From positions 1,132,831 to 1,196,830 of the forward strand of contig KN834754.1 of assembly GCA_000827265.1 (NCBI GenBank): a stretch of DNA of 64,000 nucleotides. The letters run 5' to 3'. Shown here in pieces: positions 22,605-33,769 of this stretch. The DNA comes from Collybiopsis luxurians FD-317 M1. Its lineage: Eukaryota > Basidiomycota > Agaricomycetes > Agaricales > Omphalotaceae. The notes beneath the pieces are model-generated. The model did no database searches. It had not been told where the DNA came from and saw only the letters and a program-made list of their open reading frames with translations. Within the stretch, counting starts at the first letter, position 1. Every line of letters starts with the position of its first letter. The position numbers and the translations under genes are program-made.

Positions 22605-23942
22605 CTACTGCTTTTTCACTTCCGGCTCAAAACCGCCCAACCTGCGGTGATGATTCAGAAATCATGGCTGCAAGACCGAATATGAATCACTTGCCATCTG
22701 TATATAACGCGATTGTCTTTATCTCTGCATCTCGGGTCTTCTGAAGCAGCGGCATATGCACCGAGTCCAGCGTCCGCTAAGACCAACTTTGCACCAACCT
22801 CTTTTGCGGCTTGAATCGCCAAGGACATATCCTTCTTCATCAACTGAACCTGCGCCACTGTCTATAACCGTCTACTAGGCTGTGACATTCAGATCCAACT
22901 CACCTTAAAACCTGGTTCATATCCTCTACTCGTAATCGCATCAGGACACACTCCAGGAACAGGATTGTAGTGACGGTTTTGAGTGCTTCCACCAGAGCTG
23001 GTGTCGAAGACATTGCTGAGAAGTTTTGGTTCGATTCCCAATCTTTGACTTCAGGTCAGAACAACATTGTCCGTGACCAAGTTCAGGATTCTGACCTCAT
23101 GCCAAGATTCATCGCCTCGGATGTAGCAAGTGTTATCAGTCCCGAAAGATAGTTGTTACTTAATTTCGCCGCAAGTCCCAAACCAGGCCCTCCGATGGGA
23201 TAGATCGAAGTGCCCATGTAGGAAAATATGCGCTTCAGCAGTGGGAAACTTGGATCATCTGGAGCAGCTCCGACCATGAATGTCAGCGTGGCTTTCATCT
23301 GAGTCAGCAGCAACACAAAATGGATAGCTAAAGTTTGACCTTTCTTTGCTCCTCCTGTCCCTCCGGATACTGGCGCGTCGAAGAAGCGACTTGTAGGATG
23401 TAAAGCAGATACCGCCCGTCCAACTTCCAATGATGTCTTCTGGTCAATTGTAGAGCTGCCAATGGCCCTTTAACTTGCGCTTTTAACGAGGAACGGATAA
23501 ATTACCAGTCGATAAATAGTTTTCCGTCCGCAGGAGCTGCCAGTGCTCCCAGTTCAGGAGTCAAGTATACTGCTTTGGTGTGCGAACCTGCGACAAGTGG
23601 TTGTTAGCCTTTACGCATATACGCAGAAGCTCTTCGCTACCTTCAGGGACTATCGAAATAAAGCATTCCTGCCCCGAAAATCTTGTCATCTAACGGTCAA
23701 ATGATGCTTTCTACCATACTTACGGAGAGTTCAGCAGCCTCCTTAGCGGAGGACACTGCGACGATCGGAGGCCCCGCCGAATTCGAATAGACTTCGATAA
23801 ATCTGTTCATAGCATCTGCATCTATGTCGTAGATGAAAAGCTTGCAGGACGCCGGCAACTTTGTCGCCAGCTGACTGGCCATTGGAAACCCCATTGCACC
23901 GAGACCTACCCATCCGAAGCGTTCGGGGATGTCTGTGGACAT
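22605..23942 (-). CDS. 3-hydroxyisobutyrate dehydrogenase / beta-hydroxyacid dehydrogenase family
   Basis: NAD(P)-dependent oxidation of a short beta-hydroxy acid; 3-hydroxyisobutyrate in valine breakdown is the classic substrate. From ATG 23942, GWVGLGAMGFPMASQLA is the Rossmann nucleotide-binding motif. Then come SIVPEGSH, FIDCSTIDQ, the substrate-binding FFDAPVSGGTGGA, and GLAAKLSNNYL with the catalytic lysine, followed by the helical C-terminal domain (LMKKDMSLAIQAA) ending RWLGGFEPEVKKQ. The last 17 codons or so require a GC-AG intron at 22642-22694. A sequence upstream of the ATG in the same frame (RVSARALLLAA) resembles a mitochondrial targeting peptide but has no in-frame ATG; a spliced upstream exon may exist. 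It is divergent from the carboxymuconolactone decarboxylase-like gene (237 bp). Confidence 0.85.
22642..22694 (-). other. GC-AG intron in the dehydrogenase gene
   Basis: Minus-strand donor GCAAGT after CAGATG, acceptor ACCGCAG, 53 nt. Splicing here gives the family-like ending RWLGGFEPEVKKQ. Using the GT two bases into GCAAGT's tail (GTGATT) instead gives RWQVGRF and a stop, a shorter, less family-like end. The GC choice is therefore preferred but not certain. Confidence 0.65.
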
Positions 23943-24179
23943 GGCTGCTAGCAGTAAAGCTCTAGCCGATACTCGACCTAAAAATACATGCAGTACAGTC
24001 GCTGAGGTCACTATTCTATAGTATACGAAAAGGAAGCTCACATGGAGAGTATTTCGCTCCTTCCTATTTGACCTAGCGATGGTCACAGGGGTACTGTGAG
24101 AGAGGGTCTATCTGAGACGGGGCTCCGCAAACTCCTCCTGTTCACTGCATCTATCTTCGTTGTTAGTTTCTTCTCTATC

Positions 24180-25012
24180 ATGTCCGAGCAAGCTCATAAA
24201 GAAATATACGATGCTGGCATGGTAATGCGTCGCAAAGTGCTGGTACGCGAACCCCGCTTCTGTTGCTCACTCATCACTCAAACAAAATGGCAGGGAGAAG
24301 AATATGTTGATAACCAACTGAAGAAAGTGAGGTTACAGACTGAACTCTTGAATCGTCGCTGAGCAACTGCAGGGAGAATCGGAGTTCATGAAACCAATGC
24401 AACAGGTGTGCCGCAGGATGTAATTGAGTTGAAAAGCCTGTAGCTGATCATGAAATATAGCTCACTACAGAAGTCATCTTATCCGAGCTTCGATAATTCG
24501 TATAACTGACTGTGCATCCTGCAGGTCGCTTGGGGTACTATATGGACTCGTCCAGGTTTGGAGCCAAAGCAACGTAGCTTGATAAATCTGGCATTGCTCG
24601 CATTCCAGGCAAAAAAGGCGGAGGTTTGAGCGTTCCGTATTCCGTATGATATCATGACCGACGTTCTGAACTGATTGCGTTTAGCTCGCAGGACATATAA
24701 GGTGCCTGTTCAAACTGTGCTACTGTGAGGCGGCCTCCTGAACGTTTTTGTAGAGGAGCGGTAATCAACGGCGCGTCCGAGATTGAGATCAGGGAAACTC
24801 TGCTCCATACTGCTGTATATGTACGCTTTTCTCGTTATGCCTAGTGTTCACTTATCATATATTCTCAACAGTGTGGAATACCGTGCGTTCACTGATCGAT
24901 CAGAATCTATTTAACGATTAAATTCTGCAAATGTAGCACTGGAATGGAGTGCTTCCGCGTTGCTGATGAAGCGGTGACCAAGCTGAAGGAAGAAGGCTTG
25001 CTTCCGAAGTAA
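24180..25012 (+). CDS. Carboxymuconolactone decarboxylase family protein
   Basis: Small all-helical protein, 136 residues in nine exons: 24180-24242, 24294-24326, 24373-24405, 24461-24472 (12 nt), 24525-24623, 24685-24701 (17 nt), 24754-24820, 24872-24882 (11 nt) and 24937-25012. Frame is exact throughout. Family hallmarks: MSEQAHKEIYDAGM and MRRKVLGEEYVD at the start, VAWGTIWTRPGLEPKQRSL (the core E and W), [29 protein letters not shown], then GMECFRVADEAV. These match bacterial-type gamma-carboxymuconolactone decarboxylase of the beta-ketoadipate pathway, although basidiomycete members may have other substrates. The unusual density of micro-exons means automatic annotation would probably break this gene. 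Neighbours include an intradiol dioxygenase, which fits aromatic catabolism. Confidence 0.85.
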
Positions 25013-25095
25013 TCCATTGGCATATAAAGAATACAACAGCCTAGCTATAGTGTAAAAAACATTTGCCCTATCGAAACATTCTGCACATGTACACT

Positions 25096-26572
25096 CTACG
25101 CAAGCGCTGGGTTTATCAATTTGAGATTTGGTTCACTAAACACATGAGAAAACGGCATGCTGGGGGTTGGTTGCAGCCAATTTTTGGCATCATATAGTGC
25201 TCGCGGAGGCGATTCTATCATATGGAATGTATACGCGAATCGAGTATGAGAGCTTGTGTTTCGTTCAGATTTATGCAAGACCGAGCCATGAATCAGAACG
25301 AGATCGCCTAGTCGAGTTACAGGTCAATATTTTGGAACGCATAGACTGAACTTATCTTTGCCTACCGGGGGAACACGCTTCAAGGATATATTTGCCTTTC
25401 GCCGAATCTTCCACTTGGGCTTCAACCTCTGGAGGGACTATTTTCTCGAACCCTGTGCCTCCCTCTGGCAGTCGTACGAACCGTTTGGTAATGGGAGCGA
25501 CCAGATGAGAGCCAGGTAAGAATGATAGGGCGCCATTGAGCGGAGTGCACTGCTCAAGCGCAAACCAGAATCCTAAAGCTGAAGGAGGGTCGGTATACTA
25601 AAATTGACTCCATTAGACGTTCGGGAGATGACAGCGCAAAAATTCACCAAAAAAGTTCTAATAATCCGCAACAACTACTTTTGAGCTCTTCCAGAACAAC
25701 AAAGGCATGCACGTACGAGTCATTGTGCTCCCCAACTGAAACGAGGATGTGAGCATTCGCCCGTAGGTGTAGATACGGGTTGCACATGCACTCACCTTCA
25801 CCGCCAATCTCAGGTTGTTTGCAGATGACCATCGATTGTAACGCTATCATCACTTCAATCAATAAAGTCAAAGTTATTACGCAGATGTATCACGCACCCA
25901 CTGGATCGACATGGAGAGCCAAATCACGAGCGACTGCCTTCACCTTCTCATTTTCCAAAGTGACTTTGCGGAAAACGGGATCGAGTTCGTGCAAGGCTGC
26001 AGGGAACAGGTCACTATCTATTGCACCAGGGCTTCCAAAAATCGCAACGCACCATGGCCTATCTTGTTAACAGCCTTCTCTTTCTCCCTATTAAGTGTAC
26101 CATCCTTGTCTACGGCATCTTCTTCTAAAAAGAAACGTCTGCATCGGAGCTATGGGTATTGTGAAGAATACAAAAAGCAAGTTCGCACGCGCACATTTTG
26201 TCTCCAGAAGTTAAAAAGTAGTCATCTCCGACGTGATTGTCATCTCCTGTTGTAAACTTGGTCTTCCAGAAACAGGTGAGAGTGAAAGTAAGCGAAATGA
26301 AGTGATCTTTTACCTTTGGATGAGATTCGATAGGAAATTCTCGGATGAGTTCCTTTGCTCGTTGAAGCAGATTATTGGTCTCCCCTGCACCGAGAAATCT
26401 CGGTAAAACTAGATAACTGGGGCAAATAGCTTGTGAGTTAAGGCGCGCAAGATACTCACAAAATTCTCACCCATCTCGATGAAACTACGTGCTTTCCGTG
26501 AGCTGAGCATAAAGCGGAGATTTTTGAGCTATATACCTGATCTACTTGTTCATTCGTCAATAATTCTGGCAT
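25096..26572 (-). CDS. Phytanoyl-CoA dioxygenase (PhyH) family protein
   Basis: Fe(II)/2-oxoglutarate-dependent oxygenase. Start MPELLTNEQVDQ; a 14-nt exon (26471-26484) restores FHRDGYLVLPRFL, the standard N-terminal motif of the family. The metal-binding H-x-D is in VGEHNDSTFLYTDPPS, whose TFL comes from a 10-nt exon (25648-25657). The distal metal histidine is in IHGSVLHKSERN, and the 2-oxoglutarate-binding Arg follows in TRFAYTFHMIE. LEQCTPLNGALSFLPGSH is also typical. The order and length resemble PHYHD1-type enzymes more than peroxisomal phytanoyl-CoA hydroxylase, and the C-terminus (INPALA) is not a clear peroxisomal signal. Stop at 25096. It is convergent with the decarboxylase-like gene (83 bp) and 131 bp downstream of the intradiol dioxygenase on the same strand. 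Substrate unknown. Confidence 0.88.
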
Positions 26573-26703
26573 CTTGTACGAGAAGTAGTGAAGAATCAAA
26601 TGGGCGCTTATTTTGTACAAGCGAGGAAATGAATTAAGCATATACATTACACAGTAGCAGTACACTCCAGATTTCTTACATACTTAGCAAATATCATTAA
26701 ATC

Positions 26704-28072
26704 TTATTGCTTCAACGCGGGCATACTCTTTTTACGCGCCGCCAACCCTTCCTCCGGTGTGGCCAAAACAATATCTCGATGAAGTTCCCTGTGAGGTTTC
26801 CCTTCTTTGAATCCTCGTTTGATAGAAAGTTCTGTGTCCGTTACTTCTTGAAGGTCCTGCATAGACAGATAGATGAGTCGTTCAGTGAAAGAGCAGTCCA
26901 ATAGGATGATAATTACCACAATCAGGCTGGTATGAACACCGAATACCGCATCGCTGTAAAGGTACGGATCTCCCTTCGGATAGAAAGCAGTCACTAGCTT
27001 TTCATATCCCGGAGCTTCTACTTGCATATGCAAGTGGTTTGGACGGAAAACGTGCCGTCCCAAATTAGTGACCAGTTTTCCTACGGGACCATCGGAGGGG
27101 ATAGGATAAGACACGGGAACAACAGCACGGAAGGCGTAGGATCCGTCTTCAGCAGAATACAGACGACCTCTGCAATCTGGTTCGGAGCGATCAGCGTACT
27201 AGAGATGAAAGACGCTATTGTTAGTCACAGGGTATCACGGTTGAATCGCAAGATGCGTAAACTCGTGAGAAGAAGTGAGAAAGTCAAGAAGTGGCATTCA
27301 ATCTACGGAAAGATGAGTAATAATACCCACTTGAGTGTCGTATAAGCCATGGCCGTCAGTCTCCCAGGTATCGATGATCGCTCCAGCAACGGGTTTACCA
27401 CTTGTATCCAAAACCTTGCCATGAACGTACAAGTAGTCTCCCTTACCTTCCGAGGCAATGCTTTCGCCATTCTGGAATTCGTGAGCGTCTTCAGTGAAGA
27501 AAGGGCCGAGAACGCAGGCCTCGGTGGCACCAGGGGGCTTTGCGTTATTGAGAGAATCGACGAGGCTAGAGACGCCCAGCACGTCGGACAGAAGAATAAA
27601 TTCTGTAATCACTGTTCATAGAGGGGTGATAGAGAGAATGTCACAATATGTACCGTGGCGGATATCTGAGCACATTTTGCCGGTTTCCTTGAGAAACTCG
27701 AGTGCAGTCCTGAAGTGACATTAGTAAAGTAGGTCGAACAAAAGATATGAATTTGACCGACATCCATTCCTCGGTTGTGATAGAGGTTTCGCGGATGAAG
27801 TCGTGCAGATGCTGAATCAAATTCTTCATAACAAATTTCAAACGATCGTCGGGGCCTGAGAGATCAACTTGAGCACGACTACTTGGAAAATAAAATGTAG
27901 ATAGCTTACAGTTTGAGTTGATGACATGGACAGTATCAGTAATAGTATCCGAGTTCAGGTTCAAGAGTTTGGGAATCTTGGAAAGATCGATACCATGCTC
28001 TGCGGCACGTCGATTAGCTTGGAGGATGGATTCTGTTTTGTAATCTTTGGGAGCAGTGATTTTTGTAGCCAT
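26704..28072 (-). CDS. Intradiol ring-cleavage dioxygenase (hydroxyquinol/catechol 1,2-dioxygenase)
   Basis: Fe(III) enzyme opening catechol or 1,2,4-trihydroxybenzene between the two hydroxyls. Begins MATKITAPKDYK. The N-terminal helical dimerisation domain is present (LKFVMKNLIQHLHDF, then LEFLKETGKMCSDIRH, EFILLSDVLGVS), followed by the beta-sandwich catalytic domain. The four expected iron ligands are visible: Tyr in GLYDTQYADR, Tyr in VSYPIPSDGP, and two His in RHVFRPNHLHMQV. GATEACVLGPFF before the catalytic domain is like hydroxyquinol dioxygenases; with the wood-decay setting of many Agaricomycetes, hydroxyquinol is the likelier substrate, but catechol cannot be excluded. No signal peptide, so intracellular. 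Short introns are in frame, including 27703-27762-type sites around the WMTALEF join. It sits 238 bp from the divergent rap1-like gene. Confidence 0.9.
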
Positions 28073-28310
28073 GGTTAGTGGTAGGAGACAGAGAGAGAAG
28101 GAAGATAATGTAATGCGATGTCATTATAAGGATCTGAAGTCTAAAAGGATACACGTGAGATGGCTAGCTATAGCTACCGTCCAGTCGGACGAGCTCCATA
28201 AAAAGTACAGCATCAAGTAGCAGAGTAAATTAAGCGCTCATTGTGCGCTTAATTAACTGGTATTCTCAAGACCCCAGGAAACCGCCCTTTCGCAGCCAAG
28301 ACCCCAATAC

Positions 28311-30791
28311 ATGGCCCGTCGGGCAATTGCCTCTCAGTCTTCTTCTTCTTCTTTACCATTACCTTCTTCATCAGACGATGAATTCTTTCAGCTTTTCATC
28401 GACCCTATGTTGGGCACCCCTTTGGCCATGTATATCGAAAAAGACATACAGGACAAGAACGCTCTCGCTGAGCTGATCACGGTACTCAAAGTCGCGTCCC
28501 GTATACCACTCCAGGTTCTGAACCATTCCCCTTCTAGAAGCACGGTGGCGCTGTTTCTCCTGCTTATAGCAGTGTAACATACATACTTGGTTTGTGTATT
28601 TCTCTCTTTCGTTACTTTATCTATGTAACAGCAATCTACCAGTTGATCCACTCAAGCCTTCTGGTCAGAATCTATACCGTCAATACGCTGCAAGTAAGGG
28701 AAAAGTCGTCTTGAACTGTCGCTGGATCCACGAATGTATCAAAGCTCGCCAGCTGCAAACCTTTCAAACTAATTGGGCAGGATGCAAAGTCACTGGAAAC
28801 GAAACGTATGTAGTAAATACCTTCAGCTGTATCCAATATCTCAAAGTCTGCTTCAGAGCCTCTCCAACTCCTGCTGAAATTCTTTCCCAAACTTCTCAAA
28901 CTCCTTCCAGCACTCCGCAAGCCCCCGCAGCACCTGTTCTTCCCGACTCACCTCCCAGAAGAAACAGACAAACGGTACAAGTTGATAATGCCCGCCAGAT
29001 TGCTCCGCCTCCTTCCTTACCACCGATTCATCCTCAGATCCTTCATCCTATTCATGTCGATCCTCTGGATCCACATAACCACTACCCGTCGTATCAAATA
29101 TATTCACCGCCTCCTACTCACTCCTTACAGCCCCAGCGAACTTTGCAGACTCCCCCACCGCAGGCATGGCAAGGGGCTGGTATAGCACCTCACCAAACTC
29201 ACATGGCTTCTCCTTCACAGCTTCTCCATCGACCCCCATATCGAGAGGAAACATGGGATGGTTACCACCACGGTACTCATACCGCCGATCCTATGAACCC
29301 TGATTATTATCGGTATCGCGACCCATCCCCCTGGGCATCGGCAGCCAGCTACTACGGTACAGTCCAGGTCCGTTCAATTGACAATTTTTCGTAAACGATC
29401 TCTTGCTCATTTGATTCAGTACGAGCAAGCTTATGAGCAGAGTAACTATGTTCAGCAATCAGGGCCTGACCCACCGGAGCCTTCCAATGAAGAGCCACAG
29501 CCACCTGAAAAGACCAGAGGACGTAAACGCACCCGTGCTTCGGTGAGGCTCCCTTTCTACCATCTATATGGTCCTATTAAAGTATTGTTATCATTAGGCA
29601 ACACCAGCCACGCCAGCTTCGGCTCTGGTCGCAAATCGCAATCCTCCTGCTCGATCACCCACGCCACCCACGCGGACTGTAAAGAGCACCTATGGAGGCA
29701 ATCTGTTCACCGCGGACGACGTACTCTATCTCAAAAAGTACATTGATTATTGCCAGGATCAGGGACTAGTCCTTAGGTCGGTGTTAAGTAAGCTCTCACT
29801 GTGGCGTAATTCTGATAGGCTTACAGTTTGCGCGAGATATGTGAGCGGATAGCTGTGAAGGTACAGTGCACATTGGCATATCTGCTGAACATCTTTATTA
29901 ATTCCTCTTTTGTCGAAAGGCACCCCATCATACGTACGTGCACTGCATGTTCGTCAGCCCACCTCATTTCAAATCTTTATCTAGTTTCTATTCATGGCGT
30001 CGATATTGCAATAAACACCAAATACGACTGGGAGGATATGCAATGAGCACGGAACGATCAGATACCCCTCACACGGACGAAGATCAAGAGGTTGCAGATG
30101 AGGAACACGATACCATACAAGCTGGGCCTGGCCCTGGGACAATTGCAGCTGCTCAACGGCGGCAACAGGCAGAAGGCAGACGCAATCGTTCACCTACTCC
30201 TCCGCGAGCTTTGTTTCGTAGTACGACGGGCAAGGGAGTCGCCTTCACCGACGAAGATGTGTCCTTCTTGGTTCGATACATGGAATATCGCAAGTCACAG
30301 GCTAATCTGGATATGGTTGCATTTTGGAAGGATGTGGCTACAAAAGTAAGTTATCTCACGTCGCATTATTCGGATATATCTTTATGTTTGTACACAGGCA
30401 CCTCATCATTCGAGGGCTTCGTGGATGAAGTTTTGGCGTCGACATAAGCACGAGCTCGAACGCAATGAGGGTGACGAACCGTTACCCCAACCACCTGATA
30501 AGAAAATGCGGTATAGTCGCAGCGACGACGTTCTTTTGGCCAAACACTTTTGCAACAAACCCGATGGAACTTCTGACAAGATATTTCAAGCGTTTGCTCG
30601 GATGGTGAGAGTAGATTTCATTAATCTCGAAAGGCACTCGTAAATTGATCGGATACTATCTAAAGCACCCTCATCATCCTTGGAAAGGCTGGCAGGAACA
30701 TCATCGGATACATAAAGCCAAAATTGATCATTTCATCGAGAGGCTGAAGAACGGCGAAAACATTGAAGTCGACGAGGAAACCGCGGATTAG
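28311..30791 (+). CDS. rap1: Rap1-like telomere protein: BRCT plus three Myb-like repeats
   Basis: Exons begin 28311-28481, 28538-28589 and 28643-28805, then several more, ending at TAG 30789-30791. The N-terminal BRCT domain is reassembled across exons: HGGAVSPAYSSVTYILVDP, then YAASKGKVVLNCRWIHECI. A Pro/Gln-rich linker follows, with a basic GRKRTRAS patch. Three Rap1-type Myb-like domains come next: LFTADDVLYLKKYID to APHHTFYSWRRYC; VAFTDEDVSFLVRYME to APHHSRASWMKFWRRH; and YSRSDDVLLAKHF to HPHHPWKGWQEHHR. Each has a PHH-x(4)-W signature. Between repeats 1 and 2 is an acidic stretch (TDEDQEVADEEHD). The protein ends soon after repeat 3 (IEVDEETAD), so the usual C-terminal RCT protein-interaction domain is not obvious. 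Rap1 homologues act at telomeres through DNA or through TRF-type partners. The third repeat is the most diverged. Confidence 0.8.
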
Positions 30792-32705
30792 AACTGTTTT
30801 CATCCCTTGGTCATGAGCAGCCGCCATGTTGACTGACTATTTCAGGAGCCCATTAAGTGTGTACGATGGACTCTTCACTGTTGACGCTGTCAACATTAGC
30901 CGCTTCTCCCTTCCAGGCAACTTGCAAGCAGCAGCTACCAGTCGTTCCCAAATCTGTCATTAGCAGGTGCCCTATGTCTCTGTCCGACCGTTTTGGAATC
31001 TCTTGACAGATAATCATATCGCCGTGATAAATTGTCGAATTAGCCCGCATCTTTTCCTAGTGACGATCAGCACCTGAATGTCAGCATCAGGAAGCAATAG
31101 GAGTGTAATGTACTTGCGTCGAGATCACAATGGTATCTTGATCACAGAACTGGAGCCGAAGTGACTCTCACTTTGCCATCGCCATCCTATAGCTCTGATT
31201 CTCTACTCATCGAACTTTTGAAGATGGAGATATCCCAGGCAGGAAAACCCAAGTAATGCAAGTCTCATCATTTGATAGTAAAAAACCGTTCGTTTGGTTT
31301 CTGAGAGTCGGGTCGAGAGAGCGAAGTCATCCATGAGAGCGCAAAGGAATTTATTGTTTATTTTCTGGTTTTCACCAGGAAAGAAGCTCGGAGAGACCCA
31401 ATAACAAAGAGCTCCTTTTACTTTCCTCTCAATTGTGCGACGTTACGGGATGGGATATACTGAGAAATCGAAGAAGATTCCTATTTGCGAACAGGTCTTT
31501 TCTCGAGACCGGAATGACTGGCCACGCAAGGGAGGTCTATTTCCTGAACGGGTAAACAGATAATGGAGCCATGATCATGGTTGCACGGCTTGAGTCTTGA
31601 TGACCGCGAAACATTTCACTTTTCGGTAGAGCACACTTAGTTCTCACTCTCCCCGCAAGCATGGCCGAATAATGCAGTTCCACGATTCTAATAAAGCACT
31701 ACAAACAAACTCCACCTATCCGAGCGCGTACTACGCCTAGAGGCAGACGAAAAAAGGAGTCGTGTGCAGCATGGCCGACGACGGTCTTGAAGGCTCGAGT
31801 TGAGAACTTCCGCTCCTTTCGCTTTCTAGAGGATCAATCTCAGCCTCGATTTATTATCTCTTCCCGCTTCACCGATCTCTAGGAGATTTTCGCTTTCAAC
31901 TGGGCTTCAGCCTTCAACACTAGCCATATGCACCTATACAATTAATCTGGACATTTCTTTCGGATTTATATTGCCATCAAGAATTGTACTGTCCGGCTCA
32001 GCGTACGTACGCTTGAGATTGAAGCCTCTCTCCTAACAACGCACATTTCGTACTCCACATATGAGCGTTGCGTATTGGGTACCTTCCTGGCCCTTGGTCG
32101 AATCTCCGACGATCGCCGAGAAAATTTGAAGTCTAAAACTCTTTCAAGGATATTAATCGGGTTTCGCCGTCTCATAATTCACGAAGAATAAACTTGTTCG
32201 TGAATGAGAAGAATCAAGTTCAGGATCCAGGAAGTCTGGAAGAATCAAGGTCAGAATGTATAAACCACGTTACTCCTCGGTACCGATAGTTCCTTGTGGG
32301 TTTGTTAAAAGGTCGCACGAGTGCGGACAGGTGCGGACGCGCGGAAGGGATATATTGAATGCTGGCGAATAATCACAGAACACTCAGGCGTCAGCCAATA
32401 TCTTTTCGTATTTGTATTCGATTCCTCGGGTAAGTTTACTAAACGTCAATCTACCAGCGGGAAGATTCAGAGCAAGTCTGGAGAACACTGCACGGCGGGA
32501 TTCAGTTAATCTCATGTGCGTTTCGACCGGAATAGTGAGGCGTCGCTGATAAGCATGTAGCAGGTGCAACTTTCCAGCGGAGGGCGGCGAGCGGCGACGG
32601 ATATATTAAGTAGGGACGATTTCGAACCTGGCTGGACATCGGCGAACCCTGTCGAGGCTACATAGTATATGCAACAAATTGCCGACTGCCGAAGTGCTAA
32701 AAGCT

Positions 32706-32734
32706 AGGTCGAGCTAAAATCCAGGTCGAGCTAA
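32706..32734. repeat. 12-bp direct repeat
   Basis: AGGTCGAGCTAA occurs at 32706-32717 and 32723-32734. Confidence 0.8.
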
Positions 32735-33049
32735 GATACCGGTGGGCGCGTACCCACTAGGATCGTTCGGGCGAAAGGATGCATCTGAGCTCCAGTCCCA
32801 ACAACTATGCCTCCGACGTAGTATGATACCATCCCGGCGAGCTCTGATGCGGATCAGGGTGAGCTTGGCTTGTGTAATCTGTTCCTCAATATCTCTGTTC
32901 CTCAATATCCTTCTTGCCTTTGCGAGCCCAGGAAGCTTAATGAAGATATATGATGCCTGATCATCGTATCGTATGGCTGCTTTCCATGATATCGAGTGCG
33001 GTTGAATCTCACCACCGAGGATCCTGAGGAACGAGGCGAACACCATCAT
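32714..33049 (-). CDS. Doubtful 111-residue ORF
   Basis: Begins with tandem ATG codons and runs open for 111 codons, with basic amphipathic segments (ILRNRDIEEQITQAKL, then RIRARRDGIILRRR) and an aromatic patch (CWDWSSD). Nothing is recognised and no splice partner was found. It could be a remnant of a decayed gene or a chance ORF. Short direct duplications lie within and beside it (32706-32734 and 32879-32909), which argues against strong coding constraint. Confidence 0.2.
   Translation of the reverse strand: MMVFASFLRILGGEIQPHSISWKAAIRYDDQASYIFIKLPGLAKARRILRNRDIEEQITQAKLTLIRIRARRDGIILRRRHSCWDWSSDASFRPNDPSGYAPTGILARPGF
32879..32909. repeat. 15-bp direct repeat
   Basis: CTGTTCCTCAATATC occurs at 32879-32893 and 32895-32909, one base apart. 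Confidence 0.8.
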
Positions 33050-33729
33050 ACAGGAACTGTTGTATTATGTATGAGGAAAGATAATCAGTATTCCCTATAC
33101 ATGAATGGTATATACATCTTCGAACCAACTTCGAACTTTGTTCGGATACTTGCAACCTATATAAGGGTCTTTCTGCGGTTCTGTTTGCGATGAACATGAG
33201 CGCTGAAGCGATTGAATGTTCCTGTGATATATCATTAGAAGAATCGTCCAGAAATAAATATTTGGAATAGAGAGCGCACCGCAAATAAGCAACTAATCTA
33301 ATGGTGTAGATTGGAACGATGGACTAAGGATGGATCGCCACTTAATAGTCATAACAAATATGTAGTTTGTACTTGTATCGGTGGTGGCTGGACAACTTTG
33401 ATATTGGAGGATCAGACTGGCCAAGCATCCGATGGAGCTCGGGATGATACTCTTCGCATTCGTACTCAGCAGAGAATGATGATCTCAAGTATCAAAACAC
33501 TCTACCACAACATTTCACCCTGAGAGAGGGAGTGGCGATCATTCTCGTCCAGTGGGAATGTAGAGTCGGACTTTCGGCTGAATAGCAATTCAACGCTGTA
33601 GAGGGAGTAGATAGCCACATTCATTCACTTTCAAGGAAATCGGGGTGCCAACATGGTAACCATCCACGTCATCTGGGGTGCAAGTCAATAACACTTTTCG
33701 AATGACAACGATTGTCGCGAACTGATTGA

Positions 33730-33769
33730 GTTCTCACTGCAGTTGAATGAAAAGTTCTCACTGCAGTTG
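33730..33769. repeat. 16-bp direct repeat
   Basis: GTTCTCACTGCAGTTG occurs at 33730-33745 and 33754-33769, separated by 8 bp. It lies just beyond the 3' end of the small putative secreted-protein gene. Confidence 0.8.

Noticed and set aside
23028..23039. GGTTCGATTCCC, like a tRNA B box
   Set aside because: It is minus-strand coding sequence of the dehydrogenase (LGIEPKLLSN); no A box or cloverleaf could be fitted.
24012..24086. N-terminal extension of the dehydrogenase (MTIARSN...)
   Set aside because: The codon at 24084-24086 is GTG, not ATG, and the frame crosses a good intron; start at ATG 23942 is preferred.
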